A stretch of 64,000 nt of DNA from Acidobacterium sp049965615 (GTDB lineage Bacteria > Acidobacteriota > Terriglobia > Terriglobales > Acidobacteriaceae). Position 1 is the first letter of the stretch. Each line of letters starts with the position of its first letter. The notes below the pieces were generated by a model, which was not told the origin of the DNA, made no database searches, and worked only from the letters and a program-made list of their open reading frames with translations. Of the stretch, positions 26,091 through 34,887 are shown piece by piece. Location: the NCBI GenBank assembly GCA_049965615.1, contig JBMFWD010000001.1, positions 124,001 to 188,000 of the forward strand, written 5' to 3'. Made by a program: the position numbers and the translations under genes.

Positions 26091-27908
26091 CTAGCTCTTC
26101 TGCGCGTTGTCCTCGCCCACCTTCAGCACGGCCAGGAACGCTTCCTGCGGAATATCCACCTTGCCGATCCGCTTCATGCGCTTCTTGCCTTCCTTCTGCT
26201 TCTCCAGCAGCTTGCGCTTTCGGGAAATATCGCCGCCGTAGCACTTCGCGATCACATTCTTGCGCAGCGCCGCCACCGTTTCGCGCGCGATAATCTTCGA
26301 GCCGATCGCCGCCTGGATGGCCACCTCAAACTGCTGCCGCGGAATCAGCTCGCGCATCTTGGACACCAGCGCGCGCCCGCGTTCATACGCAAATTCGCGA
26401 TGCACAATAATCGACAGCGCATCCACCGGCTCACCCGACACAAGAATGTCCATCTTCACCATCGGCGAAACCCACGTCCCGGAAAGCTGGTAGTCGAGCG
26501 ATGCATAACCGCGCGACACCGACTTCAGCCGGTCGTAGAAATCGAGCACGATCTCATTCAGCGGCAGCTCATAGGTCAGCGCCACGCGCGTCGGCGTCAC
26601 GTACTCAAAGTTCTTCTGCTGCCCGCGCTTCTCTTCCACCAGCTTCAGAATTCCGCCCACGTACTCTTCATTGGTCAAAATCGTCGCCAGGATCACCGGC
26701 TCTTCAATCTTCTCGATCTCGCTCGGGTCCGGCCAGCGCGACGGATTGTCCACTTCCACCTCGGTGCCATCTGTCAGCGTGATCTTGTACCGCACGCCCG
26801 GCGCCGTCGTAATCAGGTCCAGCCCGAACTCGCGCTCCAGCCGCTCCTGGATGATCTCCATATGCAGCAGGCCAAGAAACCCGCAGCGAAAACCAAATCC
26901 CAGCGCCGCAGAACTCTCCGGCTCAAAGAAGAACGACGAGTCGTTCAGCCGAAGTTTTTCCAGCGCATCCCGCAGCATCGTGTGCTCGTGCGAGTCCACC
27001 GTGTAGATGCCGGCGAAGACCATCGACTTGATGTCTTCAAAGCCAGGCAGCGGCTCCTTCGCCGGCCGCGCGTCCTCGGTCACCGTGTCGCCAATCTTTG
27101 TGTCCGACACTGTCTTGATCGTCGCCACAAAAAATCCGACTTCACCGGCAGAAAGCTCGCCAATCTCCACCGGCTTCGGCGTCAGCACGCCCATCGATTC
27201 CACATCGAAGACCTTGCCATTCGACATCAGCCGGATCTTCATGCCTTTGCGCAGCGTTCCGTTCATCACGCGGGCCAGCACAATCACGCCGCGGTAAGCG
27301 TCAAACCACGAGTCAAAAATCAGCGCCTGCAGTGGAGCATTCGGATCACCCTTCGGCGGCGGAAGCCGCTTCACCACGGCCTCCAGCACATCCGGCACAC
27401 CCTGCCCGGTCTTCGCGCTCACCGGAATCGCATCCGTCGCGTCCAGGCCTACAGCGTTCTCAATCATCTCCTGCGTCCGCAGCACGTCTGCGCTCGGCAG
27501 GTCGATCTTGTTGATGACAGGAATAATGTCCAGCCCGTTGCTGATTGCCAGGTAGGCATTGGCCAGCGTCTGCGCTTCCACGCCCTGCGAGGCGTCCACC
27601 ACCAGCAGCGCACCCTCGCATGAGGCCAGCGACCGCGACACTTCATACGAAAAATCCACGTGCCCCGGCGTGTCGATCAGGTTCAGCTGATACGTGTTCC
27701 CGTCCTTTGCCGGATACAGCATCCGCACCGCGTGCGCCTTGATCGTGATGCCGCGCTCCCGCTCCAGATCCATGGCGTCCAGCACCTGCGCCTGCATCTC
27801 GCGCGCCGTCAGGGAGCCGGTCAGCTCCAGCAAACGGTCAGAGAGCGTGGATTTGCCGTGGTCGATGTGCGCGATGATCGCGAAATTGCGGATGTACTTA
27901 CTGTCCAT
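26091..27908 (-). CDS. lepA: Elongation factor 4 (LepA)
   Basis: A 605-aa ribosomal GTPase starting MDSKYIRNFAIIAHIDHGKS. The G1 loop (AHIDHGKST), G3 (DTPGH) and G4 (NKID) are intact, followed by domains II-V and the LepA-specific C-terminal domain, ending in a basic region (KRKLLEKQKEGKKRMKRIGKV). LepA binds ribosomes and affects elongation or initiation under stress. Length is normal (about 600 aa). It is monocistronic on the minus strand; the usual partner lepB (signal peptidase) is not adjacent in this window. Confidence 0.97.
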   Translation of the reverse strand: MDSKYIRNFAIIAHIDHGKSTLSDRLLELTGSLTAREMQAQVLDAMDLERERGITIKAHAVRMLYPAKDGNTYQLNLIDTPGHVDFSYEVSRSLASCEGALLVVDASQGVEAQTLANAYLAISNGLDIIPVINKIDLPSADVLRTQEMIENAVGLDATDAIPVSAKTGQGVPDVLEAVVKRLPPPKGDPNAPLQALIFDSWFDAYRGVIVLARVMNGTLRKGMKIRLMSNGKVFDVESMGVLTPKPVEIGELSAGEVGFFVATIKTVSDTKIGDTVTEDARPAKEPLPGFEDIKSMVFAGIYTVDSHEHTMLRDALEKLRLNDSSFFFEPESSAALGFGFRCGFLGLLHMEIIQERLEREFGLDLITTAPGVRYKITLTDGTEVEVDNPSRWPDPSEIEKIEEPVILATILTNEEYVGGILKLVEEKRGQQKNFEYVTPTRVALTYELPLNEIVLDFYDRLKSVSRGYASLDYQLSGTWVSPMVKMDILVSGEPVDALSIIVHREFAYERGRALVSKMRELIPRQQFEVAIQAAIGSKIIARETVAALRKNVIAKCYGGDISRKRKLLEKQKEGKKRMKRIGKVDIPQEAFLAVLKVGEDNAQKS

Positions 27909-28157
27909 GTGGGGTCTTTGCGGCGTTGCGGGGCAGGAAAATGCGCCTTTTCCGGGAAACTTCCCTAAAAGCTGATCTTACCATCGGCAATTGCCCCGCC
28001 CCCGGCCTACAATAAGAGAGGCGTGAAGCGATTCGAGGATCACTGCCCCCGAAGGGATGACCTTCCAGTCGATGCGACCAGCAGGGAGCAGCGGCCCGGA
28101 AGACTCTCGTCATGGGTCTGCCAATCCTGAAATCGCTCTAGCCCCTTCAATATTGCA

Positions 28158-30224
28158 ATGGCAGTAAATCGAACTCTGGTCGCCGCGACCCTGGCAGGCA
28201 TTCTTTTCTTCACCCTCACCGGTTGCGGTCCGCAGCGCGTGCAATCCCCCGTTCCCGCGCAGGCCTCCGCGCCCGCCGTGCAGAGCCGCCCCGGCTCCAG
28301 CGGACCCGATTCCGGCGGCGCCATCGCGCAAACCGCCTCCAGCGAACCTGTTGACAACAACATCAGCGAACGCGACCAGCAGATCATCAACGCCGTCGAG
28401 CTCAAGTACCACGCCGGACTCGACAAATACCAGAACGGCGACATGGCTGGCGCCAGGAAGGACTTTAACGCCGCCGTTGATCAACTCTTGATGTGCGGCG
28501 TCAATCTTCAGACGGACAAGCCCCTGCGCGCGGAGTTTGATCGCGTCGTCGGCTCCGTCGATACCCTCGATCTCGACGCCCTCAAGCAGGGCCTCGAATC
28601 CGGCCAGAACAACCAGACCCTCGTCGGCATCGCCAACAACGTCACCTTCCCGGTCAATCCCAAGGTGCTCGCGCAGGCCGAAGCCGAACTCAAAACCACC
28701 AAGTCCGATCTTCCCCTCCAGCTCAACAACTACGTCGCCAGCTACATCAACTTCTTCCAGAACACCCAGCGCGGGCATGACACGCTGGTCGCATCCCTCC
28801 AGCGCGAGGGCCGCTACAAGTCCATGATCGAGGGCGTGCTCAAGCAGAACCATCTGCCCCAGGACCTCATCTACCAGGCCGTCGCCGAATCGGGCTTTCG
28901 CCCCACCGCGCTCAATCCCTACTCCGGCGCGGGCGGCATGTGGCAGTTCATGCCCTACGGTCCCTACGGACTCAAACACAATGCGTGGGTTGATGAACGC
29001 TTCGATCCTGTCCTCGCCACGGAAGCTTACGCCCGCCTCATCAAGAAAGACTACAACCAGTTCGACGACTGGTACCTTGCCATGGCCGCCTACGACTGGG
29101 GCGCGGGCAACGTGCAGCGCGCCGTGCAGCGCACCGGCTACGCCAGCTTCTGGCAGCTCTACAAGCGCGGCGTGCTCCCCGCGGAAACCCGCAACTACGT
29201 CCCCATCATTCTCGCCGCGGCCATCATGGCGAAAAACCCCGACCAGTACGGCCTCACCGATCTCAAGCTCGATCCGCCGATGCAGTACGACACCGTCCAG
29301 ACACACACCGAAATCAGCCTCAACCTCGTCTCCGACATTACCGGCGCGCCCGTCGGGCAGCTCGAAGCCATGAACCCCAGCCTGCTGCGCGGCGTCACAC
29401 CGCCGGGAGAGGAATTCGACCTCCGCATCCCGGTCGGCACCAAGGAATCCTTCGAGCACGACATCGCCATGGTCCCCGCCGATAAACGGGCTTCGTGGCG
29501 ATTCCACTTCGTGCAGCCCGGCGACACGCTCGACTCCATCGCGGCAAAGTATCACGTCTCCAAGGACGAGCTCGCGGAAGTCAACCAGATCGACTCACCC
29601 TCTGATCTTTCCGACCTGGACGCCGTCGTCATCCCCGAGCGCGCAGCCCAATACATGCCCGGCCACGCCGTGCTCTACCGCGTGCGCCGTGGTGACACCC
29701 TCACCGGCATCGCAGACCGCTTCGGCGTCAGCGTGCGCGAGCTGCGCATCTGGAATCACATTCGCGGCAACATCATCAATGCCGGTCACCTTATGCGCAT
29801 CGCCGCGCCCACGCGCCGGTACTTTCGCGGATCAGAGGACGCTCGCGGCCGCGTCAGCTACTCAAGCCGAGCACATGCCACCGTCTACGCCATTCGCAGA
29901 GGCGACAACCTCGGCGGCATTGCCGATCGCTTCCACGTTTCCATCACCGACCTCCGCCGCTGGAATCACATCCACGGAAACCTCATCCATGTCGGCCAGC
30001 GACTCTACGTCAGCGATCCCCCAACCCATTCCACCCAACACTCGGCGCATCACTCCCCCCGCCGCTCCTCTCACTCGCACGCCACCTTCTATCGAGTGCG
30101 CCATGGCGATACGCTCGGCGGAATTGCCGATCATTTTGGAATTTCTGTCACCGATCTTCGACGCTGGAATCACATCCGCGGAAACATCATTCACGTCGGC
30201 CAGCGGCTCCGCGTAGCGCGCTGA
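28158..30224 (+). CDS. MltD-like membrane-bound lytic murein transglycosylase with four LysM domains
   Basis: A 688-aa lipoprotein. The N-terminus is a lipoprotein signal with lipobox LTGC (Cys at about residue 23). After a low-complexity linker and a helical region comes an SLT domain with catalytic E244 (AESGFRP) and AGGMWQFMP. The C-terminal part carries four LysM peptidoglycan-binding repeats at roughly residues 450-494, 505-552, 576-622 and 643-688. Repeats 2-4 are nearly identical in the GDTLxGIADxF...RxWNHI core. It cleaves glycan strands to anhydro-muropeptides in the periplasm. The last three repeats look recently duplicated. Confidence 0.93.
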   Translation: MAVNRTLVAATLAGILFFTLTGCGPQRVQSPVPAQASAPAVQSRPGSSGPDSGGAIAQTASSEPVDNNISERDQQIINAVELKYHAGLDKYQNGDMAGARKDFNAAVDQLLMCGVNLQTDKPLRAEFDRVVGSVDTLDLDALKQGLESGQNNQTLVGIANNVTFPVNPKVLAQAEAELKTTKSDLPLQLNNYVASYINFFQNTQRGHDTLVASLQREGRYKSMIEGVLKQNHLPQDLIYQAVAESGFRPTALNPYSGAGGMWQFMPYGPYGLKHNAWVDERFDPVLATEAYARLIKKDYNQFDDWYLAMAAYDWGAGNVQRAVQRTGYASFWQLYKRGVLPAETRNYVPIILAAAIMAKNPDQYGLTDLKLDPPMQYDTVQTHTEISLNLVSDITGAPVGQLEAMNPSLLRGVTPPGEEFDLRIPVGTKESFEHDIAMVPADKRASWRFHFVQPGDTLDSIAAKYHVSKDELAEVNQIDSPSDLSDLDAVVIPERAAQYMPGHAVLYRVRRGDTLTGIADRFGVSVRELRIWNHIRGNIINAGHLMRIAAPTRRYFRGSEDARGRVSYSSRAHATVYAIRRGDNLGGIADRFHVSITDLRRWNHIHGNLIHVGQRLYVSDPPTHSTQHSAHHSPRRSSHSHATFYRVRHGDTLGGIADHFGISVTDLRRWNHIRGNIIHVGQRLRVAR

Positions 30225-30542
30225 AGATTCCAGCGCCGCAATCGCCCCGCATTTTCATCGCACGCTTAAAATCCTTTATCCATGCGGGTTTCATGCATCC
30301 TGATCGTGCTTCGCTGCCGCGCTTCCACAACCGCCGCAACCCGCTCCGCCTCAATTGCGCACTCAAACTCGCGGCCTCCTGCGCGTTCCGTTACGGAAAG
30401 AAAAACTTCACAAGCTTGCACAGTACATCAGGAAACACTTGCGCGTAATGGCGAGCCGTTGCATGCTGTTGCTATAATCCGCGCGCAGGTAGACATGCGT
30501 TCACGGATGCAAATTTGAAGGGAAGCCCGGGAGGGCACACCG
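30225..30542. other. Intergenic region between the transglycosylase and the H1-like gene
   Basis: 318 bases without a supported gene. The right half is AT-richer and contains the extended -10 promoter described separately and a probable leader of about 58 bases. I see no tRNA, repeat element or credible small ORF in the left half; an open frame at 30282-30518 has no ribosome binding site and atypical composition. Confidence 0.6.
30470..30478 (+). promoter_or_regulatory. Extended -10 promoter of the H1-like gene
   Basis: TGCTATAAT at 30470-30478 gives a perfect TATAAT with the TGN extension. No good -35 is found 16-18 bases upstream, as expected of extended -10 promoters. The start codon lies about 58 bases beyond the predicted start site. 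Confidence 0.6.
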
Positions 30543-31307
30543 ATGCAGGACCACCAGAAGCTGTACTCGCACAGCAACAACGAATTCGAACCAGAGTTCG
30601 ACGAAGCAGACGAAGAAGAACTCGAAAAGGGTTTCCTCGACGAAGAGGAAGAGGAAGAGGAAATCTCGATCTCCATTTCATCGAGCAACAACATCGACGA
30701 CGAAGCGGAATACCTGGAACCGGCGCCCGCAAGCGAACCCGCTCCCGAATCGCTGGCCGCTTTCCTCGAAGAGCCCGCACCGCCCGCTCCCAAAAAGAAG
30801 GCTCCGGCAAAAAAGGCGCCTAAGAAAGTCGCGAAGAAGGCTGCGAAGAAAGCAGTGAAAACACCAGCGAAGAAAGCAGCTAAAAAAGCTGTGAAGAAAG
30901 CAGCCAGGAAAGCTGCAAAAAAAGTTCCGGCGAAGAAGGCCGCAGCCAAAAAGGCCCCGGCAAAGAAAGCCGCCAAGAAGTCTGCCGCGAAGTCCAGCAG
31001 TAAGGGTGCTCGCAGCGGCAGCAAGGCTCCCGCCAGAAAGGCGGCAGCCAAAAAGAGCGCCAGCAGTAAAAAATCAACAAAACGAGGTACTACTTTGGCA
31101 GTCAAAACCGCAACGAAGAAGGCTCCGGCAAAGAAAGCCGCAGCAAAGAAGGCCGCAGTGAAGAAGGCTCCGGCCAAGAAGGCAGCAGCCAAGAAGGCTC
31201 CGGCAAAGAAGGCTGCAGCGAAGAAGACGGCAGCCAAGAAGGCTCCCGCCAAGAAGGCAGCAGCTAAGAAAGCTCCCGCGAAGAAGGCTGCCGCGAAGAA
31301 GAAGTAG
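30543..31307 (+). CDS. Histone H1-like Lys/Ala-rich protein with acidic N-terminus
   Basis: A 254-aa protein in two parts. Residues 1-80 are strongly acidic (runs of Glu and Asp, with an Ile/Ser-rich ISISISSS patch). Residues 81-254 consist of KKAPAKKA/KKAAAKK repeats like the tail of eukaryotic histone H1 and bacterial H1-like proteins (Hc1, AlgP/AlgR3). Such tails bind DNA nonspecifically and compact the nucleoid; the acidic half could regulate binding or recruit basic partners (inference). GGGAGG nine bases upstream supports the start. It has its own promoter and a strong terminator. The repeat-rich tail may vary in length between strains. Confidence 0.85.
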   Translation: MQDHQKLYSHSNNEFEPEFDEADEEELEKGFLDEEEEEEEISISISSSNNIDDEAEYLEPAPASEPAPESLAAFLEEPAPPAPKKKAPAKKAPKKVAKKAAKKAVKTPAKKAAKKAVKKAARKAAKKVPAKKAAAKKAPAKKAAKKSAAKSSSKGARSGSKAPARKAAAKKSASSKKSTKRGTTLAVKTATKKAPAKKAAAKKAAVKKAPAKKAAAKKAPAKKAAAKKTAAKKAPAKKAAAKKAPAKKAAAKKK

Positions 31308-31344
31308 TTCAACAGGCAACGCAGTAATCTGAGGCAAGCAAAAG

Positions 31345-31370
31345 AGCCCGGCAATGCGCCGGGCTTTTTT
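31345..31370 (+). terminator. Intrinsic terminator of the H1-like gene
   Basis: A 7-8-bp stem (agcccggc at 31345-31352, gccgggct at 31358-31365) with loop aatgc is followed by a T6 tract, 38 bases after the stop codon. Confidence 0.9.
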
Positions 31371-31387
31371 GCGTCCAGATTACGCCG

Positions 31388-31945
31388 CTAGAGCGATTTT
31401 CGCTTTTCCAGCTCCGCCAGAACCTCCGCGCTGTGCTTCATCGGGTTCACGCCCGTCCACACCTTCGCAATCTTCCCCTTCGGATCAATCAGGAAGGTAA
31501 TCCGCTTGTCGAACTTTAACCCCATCAGGTTCGCCAGCACGCCGTATTCCCGGGATACCCGCATCTCTCCGTGGTCGCTCAGCAGCGTAAAGTGCAGGCT
31601 GTCCTTTGTGCAGAACTTCGCGTGGCTTTTCACGCTGTCCACGCTCACGCCCAAAATCGTCGCATGCAGCGCCTCATACTTGCTCAAATCGCGCTGGAAG
31701 TTGTGCGCCTCAATCGTGCAGCCCGAGGTCATGTCCTTTGGATAGAAGTACAGCACCACCCACTGCCCGCGATAGCTGCTCAACCGGACCGGCGCGCCCT
31801 CCTGGTTGGGCAGCGTAAAGTTGGGAGCCATCTGTCCCACCTGCGGCAGCTTCGCTTTGCCGGCTGCGAATCCGCGCACCGCCAAACCACCCGTCACCAC
31901 AAGCACTACGGCAATCAGTAACGCAATCATCTGAAATTTCGTCAT
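31388..31945 (-). CDS. Thiol peroxidase, Bcp/PrxQ-type peroxiredoxin, membrane-anchored or exported
   Basis: A 185-aa AhpC/TSA-fold peroxiredoxin. An N-terminal hydrophobic segment (residues 5-28) is a signal peptide or anchor, so it acts outside the cytoplasm. The peroxidatic cysteine is C76 in YPKDMTSGCTIEA (Px3Tx2C motif). There is no Cys at +5; a second Cys at C112 lies 36 residues later, the spacing seen in PrxQ proteins whose resolving Cys is in helix 3 (for example Xylella PrxQ C47/C83). It reduces hydroperoxides using a thiol donor. It converges on the H1-like gene. Confidence 0.9.
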   Translation of the reverse strand: MTKFQMIALLIAVVLVVTGGLAVRGFAAGKAKLPQVGQMAPNFTLPNQEGAPVRLSSYRGQWVVLYFYPKDMTSGCTIEAHNFQRDLSKYEALHATILGVSVDSVKSHAKFCTKDSLHFTLLSDHGEMRVSREYGVLANLMGLKFDKRITFLIDPKGKIAKVWTGVNPMKHSAEVLAELEKRKSL

Positions 31946-32002
31946 GGGTCGTGTCCTTTGTCAGCAAGGTCACCCCGGCCTGCGGGCGACGCATCTCCAT
32001 TA

Positions 32003-32854
32003 TCAGGACTCGATTGCAACCATCGCAATGCCGGCCGCGTTGGCCCGCGCCACCACTCCATCCCTGTCAAAAATCAGCGTCCGTTTTGCCTCTATCGCCA
32101 AACACGTCGCCCCCGCCGACGCCATGGTCTCTATCGTCCGCAGGCCAATCACGGGAACGTCAAACCGCATGTCCTGCTTCGGCTTGGCCACCTTCACCAC
32201 CGTAAGCCGTCGAGAGAGCGTGGAAGCCTCATCCTCCAGCGTCCGCATCAGCGCCCCCGCGCGCTCAATCGTCGCGTCCGTGCCTTCCATCGCCTCCACC
32301 GCCACGCAGGCCTGCGCCGCCACCACCACCGTCTGCCCCAGGTCGTAGCCGGCAATCGCCTTGCCCACCTCGCGGCCGTAGGCAATGTCCTTCTGCTCGT
32401 CCTCATCGGGAGCACGTTCCGTGATCACGCCCGCCTCGGCCAGCAGCGGCTCCAGGTAATGCGTCGAAGAAATCAGCTCGATCCCCTCATCGCCCAGCAC
32501 CTTCGCCACCGCGCCCAGCAGCATGTCCGTATTGCGCGTCCGCAAACTCATCAGCAGCTTGGCCAGCCGCCAGTCCGGCCGAATGCTCGAGAATATCTGC
32601 TTGTGCCGCACCTGCCCGGCCATCACCGCGCGCGTCACGCCCTCGGCGTGGAAGGTCTCAATCAGCCGCGACAACTCACCCAGCGAAAGCCAATGCACGC
32701 GCACGCCCGCATCCGCCGCCGCCCGCGCATTCATCTCCTCGTCCGTCTCTTCCTTGATCGCCGCTACCACCACCTCAACGCCGCTCGCTCGCGCCGCCTC
32801 CAGCAGCAAAAACGGAAACCGCCCGTTCCCGGCAATCAATCCCAGTCTGTCCAT
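32003..32854 (-). CDS. lpxI: UDP-2,3-diacylglucosamine pyrophosphatase LpxI
   Basis: A 283-aa member of the DUF1009/LpxI family, which replaces LpxH in many bacteria. It hydrolyses UDP-2,3-diacylglucosamine to lipid X plus UMP in the lipid A pathway. Recognisable segments are MDRLGLIAGNGRFPFLLLEAA, GQVRHKQIFSSIRPD, STHYLEPLLAEAGV and RFDVPVIGLRTIETM. Length is normal (about 270-285 aa). It is 18 bases downstream of lpxA, completing a fabZ-lpxA-lpxI operon on the minus strand. Confidence 0.94.
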   Translation of the reverse strand: MDRLGLIAGNGRFPFLLLEAARASGVEVVVAAIKEETDEEMNARAAADAGVRVHWLSLGELSRLIETFHAEGVTRAVMAGQVRHKQIFSSIRPDWRLAKLLMSLRTRNTDMLLGAVAKVLGDEGIELISSTHYLEPLLAEAGVITERAPDEDEQKDIAYGREVGKAIAGYDLGQTVVVAAQACVAVEAMEGTDATIERAGALMRTLEDEASTLSRRLTVVKVAKPKQDMRFDVPVIGLRTIETMASAGATCLAIEAKRTLIFDRDGVVARANAAGIAMVAIES

Positions 32855-32872
32855 TATCGAAAACCCGCTTGC

Positions 32873-33649
32873 CTACTTCAGCACGCCCCGCTCTGACCGC
32901 TCAATAAACTCCACCAGGTACGCCACATCGTCCGTCGCAATGCCCTCGTCCTTCAGCTTCGCAATCGCCTGCGACGTATTCATCTTCCCCGCCAGCAGCA
33001 GCCGGTACGCATGTTGAATCGCCTTCAGCCGCGGCCCGTCAAAGCCCCTGCGCTGCAGGCCCACTTTGTTCAGCCCGTAGGCATGCGTCTCGCGCCTGGC
33101 CGAGGTCAACGAGAAGGGCAGCACATCCTGCGTAATCGTCGTGCCGCCGCCCACATAGGCATACCGCCCAATCGTGCAGAACTGGTGCACCGGGCACAGC
33201 GCGCCCACCGTCGCGTAGTCTTCCACAATCACATGCCCGGCCAGCGTCGCCGCGTTTGCCAGGATGCAATGATCGCCAATCACGCTGTCGTGCCCAATGT
33301 GCGTGTAGGCCATTACCAGGCAGCCGGAACCCACCTTCGTCGTGCCGCCGCCGCCCACCGTGCCGCGGGAAATCGTCACGTACTCACGAATCACGTTGTC
33401 GTCGCCCAGCGTCACGCCCGTCGGCTCGCCCTTGTACTTCAAGTCCTGCGGAGCAATCCCCACGCACGCAAACGAATAGAACCTGTTCCGCGCTCCGGCC
33501 TTCAGGTGCCCGTCCAGCACCACATGCGAAACCAGCTCGCACTCCTCGCCCAGCACCACATTCGGCCCCACCGTGCAGTACGGGCCCACCATGCACGAGG
33601 CCGGAACCACCGCGCCCTCAGCCACTATCGCCGTGGGATGAATACTCAC
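32873..33649 (-). CDS. lpxA: UDP-N-acetylglucosamine acyltransferase
   Basis: A 258-aa left-handed beta-helix acyltransferase for the first step of lipid A synthesis. The start is GTG at 33649 (VSIHPTAIVAEGAVV), overlapping the fabZ stop as GTGA; a longer open frame upstream merely overlaps fabZ. Hexapeptide repeats run through residues 1-185. The YTHIGHDSVIG segment contains H117 and the catalytic H120 (E. coli H125), and the HQFCTIGRYAYVGGG segment follows. Length agrees with E. coli (262 aa). Overlap with fabZ implies translational coupling. Confidence 0.96.
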   Translation of the reverse strand: MSIHPTAIVAEGAVVPASCMVGPYCTVGPNVVLGEECELVSHVVLDGHLKAGARNRFYSFACVGIAPQDLKYKGEPTGVTLGDDNVIREYVTISRGTVGGGGTTKVGSGCLVMAYTHIGHDSVIGDHCILANAATLAGHVIVEDYATVGALCPVHQFCTIGRYAYVGGGTTITQDVLPFSLTSARRETHAYGLNKVGLQRRGFDGPRLKAIQHAYRLLLAGKMNTSQAIAKLKDEGIATDDVAYLVEFIERSERGVLK

Positions 33650-34173
33650 TCGCCGGTCACCGCTCCCGCTGCTTCCGCCTCCGGCGTGGCCTCGGCATTC
33701 TCCCGCACCTTGGGAATCAGCTGGCACATCACCGTCGCCTCGCACGCCAGCTTGCCGTCCACCATCGCGCGGCCCTGCATCTTCGCCCGCCGCGGCTTCC
33801 AGTTCAGCACGTCGATCTCGATCCGTACCTGGTCGCCGGGCACCACTGGCCGGCGAAACTTCGCCCGCTCAATGCTCGTGAACATGATCAGCAGCTTGTC
33901 CCGGTCCGGAACCTCAGGCAGCAGCAGCGTACCGCCCGCCTGCGCAATCGCCTCCACCACCAGCACGCCCGGCATCACCGGAACCCCTGGAAAATGCCCC
34001 AGGAAAAACGGCTCGTTCATGGTGACGTTTTTCAGCGCCACAATGCGCTTCTTCCGCTCGATCTCCACAACGCGGTCGATCAGCAGGAAAGGATAACGAT
34101 GCGGCAGGATCTGCATGATCTCCTGCACATTCAATTCCTGGCGGCCTTCAAGTATCTCGGTAAAAATGTCCAT
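33646..34173 (-). CDS. fabZ: 3-hydroxyacyl-ACP dehydratase FabZ
   Basis: A 175-aa hot-dog fold dehydratase from ATG at 34173 (a TTG at 34182 adds three residues). It has PHRYPFLLIDRV, then catalytic H60 in GHFPGVPVMPG and E74 in VVEAIAQ, matching E. coli H54/E68. It dehydrates 3-hydroxyacyl-ACP in fatty acid synthesis and competes with LpxA for the 3-hydroxyacyl-ACP pool, which explains its linkage with lpxA. A 25-residue Ala/Glu-rich tail extends past the fold. lpxD, often upstream, is not visible here. Confidence 0.95.
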   Translation of the reverse strand: MDIFTEILEGRQELNVQEIMQILPHRYPFLLIDRVVEIERKKRIVALKNVTMNEPFFLGHFPGVPVMPGVLVVEAIAQAGGTLLLPEVPDRDKLLIMFTSIERAKFRRPVVPGDQVRIEIDVLNWKPRRAKMQGRAMVDGKLACEATVMCQLIPKVRENAEATPEAEAAGAVTGE

Positions 34174-34229
34174 GGTTCGCAACCGCGATTATAAATCGCC
34201 ATGCCGCGCCCCCGCGAAAATACGGGTGG

Positions 34230-34256
34230 CCCATTCAAGCCGAAGGCTTGAGTGGG
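34230..34256. repeat. Family A palindromic repeat, copy 1
   Basis: cccattcaagcc (34230-34241) and ggcttgagtggg (34245-34256) pair over 12 bp with one G-T wobble around a 3-nt loop. The same arms recur at 46480-46512 and 61528-61560. Confidence 0.85.
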
Positions 34257-34282
34257 GAAAGAAAATGCCAATCCCGGAACTG

Positions 34283-34314
34283 CTGTCATTCAGAGGCGAA
34301 GCCGAAGAATCCCG
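34283..34314. repeat. Family C repeat segment, copy 1
   Basis: Contains tgtcattcagaggcgaag followed by ccgaagaatcccgg. Nearly the same string occurs at 61380-61410, also close to a family A palindrome, suggesting a composite dispersed element. Confidence 0.6.
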
Positions 34315-34506
34315 GCGACGTCTCTTCCGGCAACGCCATCGAAGGTTTCTACCAGAATCCTTCCGAATGTCGTCGACCTAGGCCGCACCGCACACGCCAC
34401 CCTGCCGAACTCGAAGAAAATCCCGCCCCCCTCCGACAAGCCGAAGCAACGCGAAGACGCCGCCCCCAATCGGAATGGCGCGCAACGCGCGCGATCGCCC
34501 GTGCGG

Positions 34507-34887
34507 CTAGCACGCCTCATCCACAATCGCCATCATCTCCCGCTCCACATCCGCCGCCAGCGACCCCGTCCTCTCCAGCCCGCTCGCAGAAAACAGGTCC
34601 GTCGGATGCACCATGGCAATCACGCATCCGCCTTCATTGCTGTAGACGGCAATGCGGCAAGGCAGCAGCGTCGCCGTAGCAGGATTCTCGCCCAGCGCCT
34701 GCGCCGCCGCCTGAGGATTGCAGATGTCATACACCCGCACCTCCTGCCCCAGATCAATGCCCTTGTTCCGGAGCGTGGACGTCATGTCCAGCACACCCAG
34801 CACGCCAAACTTGTGCCGCGCCGCCGCCGCCCGCAAAGGCCCATCCACCTCATCCACCGAATAACGAGACTGCTTCTGATAGATCAT
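34507..34887 (-). CDS. DUF302-domain protein
   Basis: A 126-aa protein started at ATG 34887, which has GGAGGG five bases upstream; the frame continues upstream but without a signal. The DUF302 pattern is visible: HKFGVLGVLDMTSTLRNKG, then VRVYDICNPQAAAQAL, LLPCRIAVYSNEGG and a C-terminal helix. Cysteines at 56, 77 and 88 are present. DUF302 proteins are small, often dimeric, of unclear function; some are periplasmic and redox-associated, but no signal peptide is present here. The gene is divergent from tcmP. Confidence 0.85.
   Translation of the reverse strand: MIYQKQSRYSVDEVDGPLRAAAARHKFGVLGVLDMTSTLRNKGIDLGQEVRVYDICNPQAAAQALGENPATATLLPCRIAVYSNEGGCVIAMVHPTDLFSASGLERTGSLAADVEREMMAIVDEAC

Larger units (their letters stand above)
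34174..34506. other. Intergenic region rich in short repeats
   Basis: 333 bases between fabZ and the DUF302 gene. It holds a family A palindrome (34230-34256) and a family C segment (34283-34314). The rest, especially 34320-34500, is irregular with no promoter or ORF that I can support. Confidence 0.6.

Noticed and set aside
26070..27623. 517-codon open frame opposite lepA
   Set aside because: Arg/His/Leu-rich shadow of lepA; no domain and no start signal.
30282..30518. 78-codon open frame between the transglycosylase and the H1-like gene
   Set aside because: No ribosome binding site, no domain, and it runs across the mapped extended -10 promoter.
30780..31304. Short DNA repeats in the H1-like gene considered as a minisatellite or CRISPR-like array
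   Set aside because: The periodicity follows KKAPAKKA codons and varies synonymously; there are no spacers or constant repeats.
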